From: Microbulbifer variabilis
Lineage (GTDB): Bacteria > Pseudomonadota > Gammaproteobacteria > Pseudomonadales > Cellvibrionaceae
Length of the DNA stretch: 64,000 nt
Assembly (NCBI RefSeq): GCF_023716485.1
Contig: NZ_CP092418.1
Span: 2,525,001 to 2,589,000 of the forward strand
Direction of reading: 5' to 3'
The notes below the pieces were generated by a model, which was not told the DNA's origin, ran no database searches, and saw nothing but the letters and a program-made list of their open reading frames with translations. Positions within the stretch are counted from its first letter, which is position 1; each line of letters begins with the position of its first letter. Below are positions 59,030-64,000 of the stretch, piece by piece. Position numbers and translations under genes: made by a program.

Positions 59030-61315
59030 CTAGGCAGGAACCGCCGTTTTTATGGAGAGTTCATCATTCTCTATGACGACCACCACGCGGCCCCCCTCCT
59101 CTGCCAACTCACCAAACAAGACTGACTCAGCCAATGGCTTACGCAGCTTGTCTCTTATCAAACGCGACATCGGGCGAGCCCCCATTTTTTCATCGTAACC
59201 GCGAATAGCCAGCCACTCGCGAGCCTCATCATCTACGATCAGAGTCACACGAGAGTCATCTAGCTGCGCTTGCAACTCGACAATAAACTTATCCACTACT
59301 GTTTTAACCACATCCAGTGGCAGAGAGCCAAACTGGATAATACTGTCGAGGCGGTTGCGGAACTCTGGGGCAAACATCTTTTTGATTTCCTCCATACCAT
59401 CGGAGGAGTGATCCTGGCTGGAGAAGCCGATAGACCGACGACTCATCAGCTCTGCGCCCGCATTAGTGGTCATAATTAATATGACATTGCGGAAGTCCGC
59501 CTTGCGGCCGTTATTATCTGTAAGAGTTCCGTGATCCATCACCTGGAGAAGCAGATTGAAGACTTCTGGGTGAGCCTTCTCAATCTCATCGAGCAGTACC
59601 ACACTATGCGGATGCTTAGTCACAGAATCAGTCAGCAAGCCGCCCTGATCGAAACCCACATATCCCGGTGGCGCACCGATCAAACGGGAAACCGTATGTC
59701 GCTCCATATACTCAGACATATCGAAGCGGATTAACTCAATTCCCATCACCTTGGCCAGCTGACGACAGAGCTCAGTCTTACCAACGCCTGTGGGGCCAGA
59801 GAATAGGAAGGATCCTATGGGCTTCTCCTCAGCACCCAACCCAGCACGGCTGAGCTTGATCGCCGTACTGAGCGCCTCAATTGCACGATCCTGGCCAAAT
59901 ACCACCATCTTGAGGTTGTCATCAAGCTTGGACAACTGCTCTTTATCAGAAGCAGAGACACTCTTGGCCGGGATACGGGCCATCTTGGCAATTACCGACT
60001 CGATTTCACTGATACCAATCACCTCAGTGCGCTCTTCAACCGGCAACAGCGATTGGAAAGCTCCGGCCTCATCAATTACATCTATCGCCTTGTCAGGCAG
60101 GAAGCGCTCGGTGATATGGCGACTGGAAAGTTGAGCCGCGGCATCGAGGGCGGCGTCAGTGAAACGAACTTTATGATGGTCTTCGAAACAACTCCGAAGC
60201 CCCTGTAATATTTGCACAGTCTCCTCTACCGATGGCTCACTGACATCGATCTTTTGAAAACGACGGGAAAGCGCACGATCTTTCTCAAAAATGCCGCGAT
60301 ATTCGGTAAAGGTGGTGGAGCCAATGCAGCGGAGCTGACCGCTGGACAGCAGCGGTTTCAACAGGTTGGAGGCGTCCATAACGCCGCCGGATGCTGCGCC
60401 GGCTCCAATAATGGTGTGAATTTCATCAATAAACAGGACTGCATGCTCGCGCTTCTTCAGCTCTGCCAGCAGCGCTTTAAAACGTTTCTCAAAATCCCCA
60501 CGGTACTTGGTACCAGCGAGTAGAGAACCGAGGTCGAGGGAGTAAATAGTGCTCTCTTTTAGTGGCTCAGGGATATCCTCATCCACTATTCGTCGGGCCA
60601 ACCCCTCCGCGATTGCGGTTTTACCGACTCCGGATTCTCCAACCAACAAGGGGTTGTTTTTGCGACGCCGCGCAAGAACCTGGGTGACTCTCTCTACTTC
60701 GGGGCCTCGCCCTACCAAGGGATCAATTCGCCCCAAGATAGCCTCTTGGTTCAGGTTGGTCGCGTAACTCTCCAGAGGGTCAGAACCTCCAGGCTCAGAG
60801 CCTGTGCTGATCTCCTCTTCCACCTGCTCTTGGGTGGTATCTGAACCGTGGTGGTGATTGTGATTGTTGCCGCTGGAACCGACCCTGGAAATTCCGTGGG
60901 TGATGTAATTGACTACATCGATACGCGCAACACTCTGCTGCTTCAGATAATAAACGGCTTGGCTTTCCTGCTCACAGAAAATAGCCACAAGCACATTAGC
61001 ACCGGTAACCTCTTTTTTCCCCGATGACTGAACATGGAAAACGGCCCTCTGCAACACCCTCTGAAAACCCAATGTGGGCTGAGTTTCACGATCGGTGTCC
61101 GCCTCTGGGATTAACGGCGTGGTAGAGTCCACAAACTCCAATAGTTCGCGGCGCAGTGCGCTCAGGTCGGCCCCGCAGGCATGCAACACGTCAGCAGCCG
61201 ACTCATTATCCAGAAGCGCCAGTAACAGGTGCTCCACAGTCATGAATTCGTGCCGCTTCGCTCGTGCACCCTTGAACGCCAGATTGAGCGTTACCTCTAA
61301 GTCCTTGCTGAGCAT
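59030..61315 (-). CDS. clpA: ATP-dependent Clp protease subunit ClpA
   Basis: AAA+ unfoldase of 761 residues (E. coli 758) that feeds substrates to ClpP, including N-degron proteins handed over by ClpS. It has an N-domain (about 1-145), a His-rich spacer (NNHNHHHG, about 155), and two ATPase modules. The first has Walker A GESGVGKTAIAEG and LFIDEIHTIIGAGAASGG. The second has GPTGVGKTELCRQLAK and RLIGAPPGYVGFDQGG. A C-terminal IG-type ClpP loop region lies near 615 (RRSIGFSSQ). It is 134 bases downstream of clpS. The ATG at 61315 has GAGG upstream. Confidence 0.98.
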   Translation of the reverse strand: MLSKDLEVTLNLAFKGARAKRHEFMTVEHLLLALLDNESAADVLHACGADLSALRRELLEFVDSTTPLIPEADTDRETQPTLGFQRVLQRAVFHVQSSGKKEVTGANVLVAIFCEQESQAVYYLKQQSVARIDVVNYITHGISRVGSSGNNHNHHHGSDTTQEQVEEEISTGSEPGGSDPLESYATNLNQEAILGRIDPLVGRGPEVERVTQVLARRRKNNPLLVGESGVGKTAIAEGLARRIVDEDIPEPLKESTIYSLDLGSLLAGTKYRGDFEKRFKALLAELKKREHAVLFIDEIHTIIGAGAASGGVMDASNLLKPLLSSGQLRCIGSTTFTEYRGIFEKDRALSRRFQKIDVSEPSVEETVQILQGLRSCFEDHHKVRFTDAALDAAAQLSSRHITERFLPDKAIDVIDEAGAFQSLLPVEERTEVIGISEIESVIAKMARIPAKSVSASDKEQLSKLDDNLKMVVFGQDRAIEALSTAIKLSRAGLGAEEKPIGSFLFSGPTGVGKTELCRQLAKVMGIELIRFDMSEYMERHTVSRLIGAPPGYVGFDQGGLLTDSVTKHPHSVVLLDEIEKAHPEVFNLLLQVMDHGTLTDNNGRKADFRNVILIMTTNAGAELMSRRSIGFSSQDHSSDGMEEIKKMFAPEFRNRLDSIIQFGSLPLDVVKTVVDKFIVELQAQLDDSRVTLIVDDEAREWLAIRGYDEKMGARPMSRLIRDKLRKPLAESVLFGELAEEGGRVVVVIENDELSIKTAVPA

Positions 61316-61449
61316 TTAAACCTCAAACCCTAATCGCCAATGTTCCCCGCCGACTCCGCTGGTAGGCGTGCACCCTTTGCCGGCGTCTAACTCCTGGCTG
61401 ATTCCCTTCAGGTGACGGGACCCTTGTGCTAAAGCAGCTTTAATTTCAA

Positions 61450-61830
61450 TCAATCGTCTTTACTCTCGTCCGCCTCAATCTCACACAATAGTGGATGCTC
61501 ATTCTCCTGGGCGAACTGATTAACCTGAGCGGCCTTTGTCTCCGCTATATCCCGAGTATAGACACCGCACACTGCTTTTCCCCGCGTGTGTACTTGCAAC
61601 ATCAACTGTGTGGCGCGCTCACGGTTAACCCCAAAAAACAACTCCAGAGTCTCTACGACAAAGTCCATGGGGGTGTAGTCATCGTTCAACATGATGACCT
61701 TGTACATAGGCGGGCGTTTGAGCCGTGGCGGCGCCTCCTCCAGTGCGAGCCCACCCTCGGAACCCTCACCGTCGAAATAGTCTTCTCCAGAATCACTGGA
61801 GCCTAGTTTAATGACCTGCAAAATACTCAT
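61450..61830 (-). CDS. clpS: ClpS adaptor (N-recognin)
   Basis: Adaptor of 126 residues that binds N-terminal Leu, Phe, Tyr and Trp and docks on ClpA. The core [20 protein letters not shown] (about 40-60), [20 protein letters not shown] and [19 protein letters not shown] hold the binding pocket residues (Asn-Asp of the NDDYT loop, His of the VHTRG segment). The N-terminal tail is long and acidic ([15 protein letters not shown]), where E. coli has a shorter tail that controls ClpA. The ATG at 61830 is chosen over an upstream extension. Confidence 0.95.
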   Translation of the reverse strand: MSILQVIKLGSSDSGEDYFDGEGSEGGLALEEAPPRLKRPPMYKVIMLNDDYTPMDFVVETLELFFGVNRERATQLMLQVHTRGKAVCGVYTRDIAETKAAQVNQFAQENEHPLLCEIEADESKDD

Positions 61831-62110
61831 AACAATTATCAATGTGTTCTATCGAGCCTTGATAGTGCAGCATGCTCAACCATAAATGACCTGCCATTGT
61901 AACCTTATTTGACCAACGACACAGGGAGATCACAGCCTCAAGCGCGGTTTCTTGACATTCCTATAGCAGTTGACTACAAGAGGTAGTGCCTGCTCATTCA
62001 CAGCCGTTAGTCGCAGATAGGATCGCAGCCGATTAATCCGCAGGTCAAATAAATATAAAAACTCTGTAAGGTGGCCGACTGGCCACTCAGGCAATTAGAG
62101 GGAGTTCGAT

Positions 62111-62419
62111 ATGCCTACTGGTACCGTGAAGTGGTTCAACAACGCTAAGGGATATGGGTTTATTCTTGCAGATGAAGGAGGGGAGGATCTGTTTGCGCAC
62201 TATTCCGCTATTCAGATGGAAGGCTACCGAACCCTAAAGGCCGGCCAACAGGTCACCTTTGATATCGTCAGAGGCGACAAAGGCTATCACGCCGCCAATA
62301 TTTCCACCGCAGTGGCGGCAGAGACCGCACCTAGCCCCCAAAGCCCCAAAGTGGCCGCTATTGCAGATCCCAACCACTCTGAAACAGAGCGGGAAAAAGA
62401 GGCAGAGATGCTCGACTAA
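62111..62419 (+). CDS. cspD: cold-shock domain protein CspD
   Basis: Nucleic-acid-binding protein of 102 residues. The cold-shock domain (about 1-68) has GTVKWFNNAKGYGFI with RNP1 KGYGFI and RNP2 DLFAHYS. A C-terminal tail of about 33 residues is rich in Ala, Pro, Ser and Glu, longer than in E. coli CspD (74 residues). CspD of E. coli inhibits replication in stationary phase. GAGGGA precedes the ATG. It is divergent from clpS, as in E. coli, with 280 bases of leader between them in which no specific motif was recognised. Confidence 0.92.
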   Translation: MPTGTVKWFNNAKGYGFILADEGGEDLFAHYSAIQMEGYRTLKAGQQVTFDIVRGDKGYHAANISTAVAAETAPSPQSPKVAAIADPNHSETEREKEAEMLD

Positions 62420-62453
62420 CCCTGCAAGCCCGCACAAGCAGACCCCGCCAACA

Positions 62454-62488
62454 AAAAAGCCCCTTGCTGCAAAGCAAAGGGCTTTTTC
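62454..62488. terminator. bidirectional terminator cspD/icd
   Basis: AAAAAGCCC-TTGCT pairs with AGCAA-GGGCTTTTT across a single C/A mismatch, with A-run and T-run at the two ends, between convergent genes. Confidence 0.9.
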
Positions 62489-62534
62489 TAGCTAGGGCCA
62501 GGTTGATTAAAAAACCTAGCCCCAAATCAGCCAA

Positions 62535-63785
62535 TTAGGCCATGTGCTTGATCACTTCGTCACCAAACGCAGAGCAGGATTTCAGCTCAGCACCATCCAT
62601 CAGGCGCTCGAAATCGTAGGTTACGGTTTTCGCTTCGATAGCACCTTCCATACCCTTGATTACCAGGTCAGCAGCTTCGTTCCAGCCCAGGTGACGCAGC
62701 ATCATCTCAGCGGAAAGAATCAGAGAGCCCGGGTTAACCTTGTCCTGGCCAGCGTACTTAGGTGCAGTACCGTGGGTTGCTTCGAACAGGGCAACGTCGT
62801 CGGACAGGTTTGCGCCCGGAGCGATACCGATACCACCAACCTGTGCAGCCAGCGCGTCAGACAGGTAGTCACCGTTTAGGTTCAGGGTAGCAATTACGTC
62901 GTACTCAGCCGGACGCAGCAGGATCTGCTGCAGCATAGCGTCAGCAATTACATCCTTAACAACGATTTCCTTGCCAGTCTTCGGGTTCTTGAAGCTGTGC
63001 CAGGGGCCGCCGTCCAGCGGCTGAGCGCCAAACTCGTCGCGAGCCAGTTCGTAACCCCAATCGGCGAAGGCACCTTCGGTGAACTTCATGATGTTGCCTT
63101 TGTGTACCAGGGTTACGGAATCGCGATCCTGGTCAACAGCGTACTGAATAGCCTTGCGCACGAGACGCTTGGTACCCTCTGCAGAAACCGGCTTAACACC
63201 GATACCACAGTTCTCAGGAAAACGGATTTTCTTAACACCCATCTCGTCCTGCAGGAACTTGATAACTTTCTTGGCTTCGTCGGTATCAGCTTTCCACTCG
63301 ATACCAGCGTAGATATCTTCAGAGTTTTCACGGAAGATAACCATGTCTACCTTGTTCGGCTCTTTAACCGGAGAAGGTACACCGCTGAACCAGCGAACAG
63401 GACGCTGACATACATACAGGTCCAGCTCCTGACGCAGGGCAACGTTCAGGGAACGGAAACCGCCGCCCACTGGTGTGGTCAGAGGGCCTTTGATGCTGAC
63501 AACGTAATCTTTGATCGCTTCCAGAGTTTCAGCTGGGAACCAGTCGCCAGCATAAGTCTCTGCGGCTTTCTCACCACAGTAGATTTCCATCCACTCGATT
63601 TTCTTATCGCCGCTGAAAGCTTTCTCTACCGCAGCGTCGATTACTTTGCGCATTACCGGAGTGATGTCCACACCGATGCCGTCACCCTCGATGAACGGAA
63701 TTACCGGGCGATTCGGAACATTCAGCGAACCGTCGGAATTGACTGTAACTTTTTCGCCGTCTGCCGGCACTTGGATGTGACCCAT
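62535..63785 (-). CDS. icd: NADP-dependent isocitrate dehydrogenase
   Basis: TCA-cycle enzyme of 416 residues (E. coli 416) that oxidises isocitrate to 2-oxoglutarate with NADP. Key sites are [15 protein letters not shown], the regulatory/substrate serine in [18 protein letters not shown] (the serine phosphorylated by AceK in E. coli), [12 protein letters not shown], and the adenine region [16 protein letters not shown]. The ATG at 63785 has GGGAG upstream. It is divergent from rluE, the same arrangement as in E. coli, so the promoter lies in the 149-base gap. Confidence 0.98.
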   Translation of the reverse strand: MGHIQVPADGEKVTVNSDGSLNVPNRPVIPFIEGDGIGVDITPVMRKVIDAAVEKAFSGDKKIEWMEIYCGEKAAETYAGDWFPAETLEAIKDYVVSIKGPLTTPVGGGFRSLNVALRQELDLYVCQRPVRWFSGVPSPVKEPNKVDMVIFRENSEDIYAGIEWKADTDEAKKVIKFLQDEMGVKKIRFPENCGIGVKPVSAEGTKRLVRKAIQYAVDQDRDSVTLVHKGNIMKFTEGAFADWGYELARDEFGAQPLDGGPWHSFKNPKTGKEIVVKDVIADAMLQQILLRPAEYDVIATLNLNGDYLSDALAAQVGGIGIAPGANLSDDVALFEATHGTAPKYAGQDKVNPGSLILSAEMMLRHLGWNEAADLVIKGMEGAIEAKTVTYDFERLMDGAELKSCSAFGDEVIKHMA

Positions 63786-63934
63786 ATTGCGTAAACTCCC
63801 AAAATTCTATGACTTTTTAGGTCCAGCGTTGCTTGCACCGCTCCCCCGGGACCATTGGGCGGGGATAAAAATCGGCGGGATTATAGCAGCATCGGCTAAT
63901 TTTTGTAGTTGGATTACAATACTCAATTTTTCTT

Positions 63935-64000
63935 ATGCCCAAGATTATTCTCCTAAACAAACCTTTTGGCGTGTTAAGCCAATTCACAGACCCCCAGGGT
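63935..64000 (+). CDS. rluE: 23S rRNA pseudouridine synthase RluE, 5' end only
   Basis: The window ends after 22 codons. The visible N-terminus MPKIILLNKPFGVLSQFTD matches the start of RsuA/RluE-type pseudouridine synthases (LLNKPFGVLSQFTD), and the divergent position next to icd is the same as rluE in E. coli. RluE makes one pseudouridine in 23S rRNA. The catalytic part lies outside the window. Confidence 0.85.
   Translation, partial: MPKIILLNKPFGVLSQFTDPQG

Noticed and set aside
62997..63794. 265-codon plus-strand frame opposite icd
   Set aside because: Shadow of icd, whose identity is certain.

Overview
The window reads as a contiguous chromosomal segment of a marine gammaproteobacterium, most likely from the Cellvibrionales (Microbulbifer-like). 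This is inferred from the core block at the right end, where serS, crcB, rarA, lolA, ftsK, trxB, aat, bpt, infA, clpA, clpS, cspD, icd and rluE lie in an order close to that of other Gammaproteobacteria. It is also inferred from the TonB receptor, RND pump and secreted protease content of the left part. No taxonomic search was possible. No tRNA, rRNA or CRISPR array was seen.

Layout. 1-5.8 kb: the 3' part of a Zn/Cd/Pb P1B-type ATPase, then a two-gene RND efflux unit (adaptor and permease). 6-8 kb: a NorR-type nitric oxide sensor read divergently from a small two-helix membrane protein, with NorR operator-like palindromes and a textbook sigma-54 promoter between them. 8.2-13.5 kb: an MFS transporter, an acetolactate synthase-like enzyme and the potassium transporter Kup. 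13.5-20.4 kb: a class D beta-lactamase, a subtilase, a long AT-rich gap, and a lipoprotein kexin-like protease followed by a small periplasmic protein that looks like its external chaperone. 20.5-24.3 kb: an AT-rich accessory patch with an IS5-family element (transposase made by -1 frameshifting), decayed frames, a metzincin and a membrane protein. 24.4-30.6 kb: a czcI-CBA heavy-metal efflux operon. 30.8-33.2 kb: a DUF2092 protein and a histidine-rich secreted protein converging on an ECF sigma/zinc-finger anti-sigma pair. 33.5-38.9 kb: arsenite methyltransferase, a YheT-type hydrolase, an MFS transporter, an ArsB/NhaD-type permease and a DUF411 metal-binding protein. 38.9-41.1 kb: ergothioneine genes egtD and egtB. 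41.3-46.9 kb: a TonB-dependent receptor divergent from a penicillin-acylase-family hydrolase, and a small membrane protein. 47-64 kb: housekeeping genes.

How the genes work together. The left 40 kb is mostly envelope defence: metal export (P-type ATPase, CzcCBA), arsenic methylation, drug efflux, beta-lactam hydrolysis, nitric oxide sensing and thiol protection by ergothioneine, plus secreted or surface proteases. The right end holds a nearly complete N-degron pathway, with Aat and Bpt adding N-terminal leucine or phenylalanine and ClpS/ClpA delivering the substrates. The points most worth checking are the NorR/sigma-54 control of an orphan PpyR-like membrane protein, the surface-anchored protease with a separately encoded chaperone, and the ECF sigma/DUF2092/His-rich four-gene locus.
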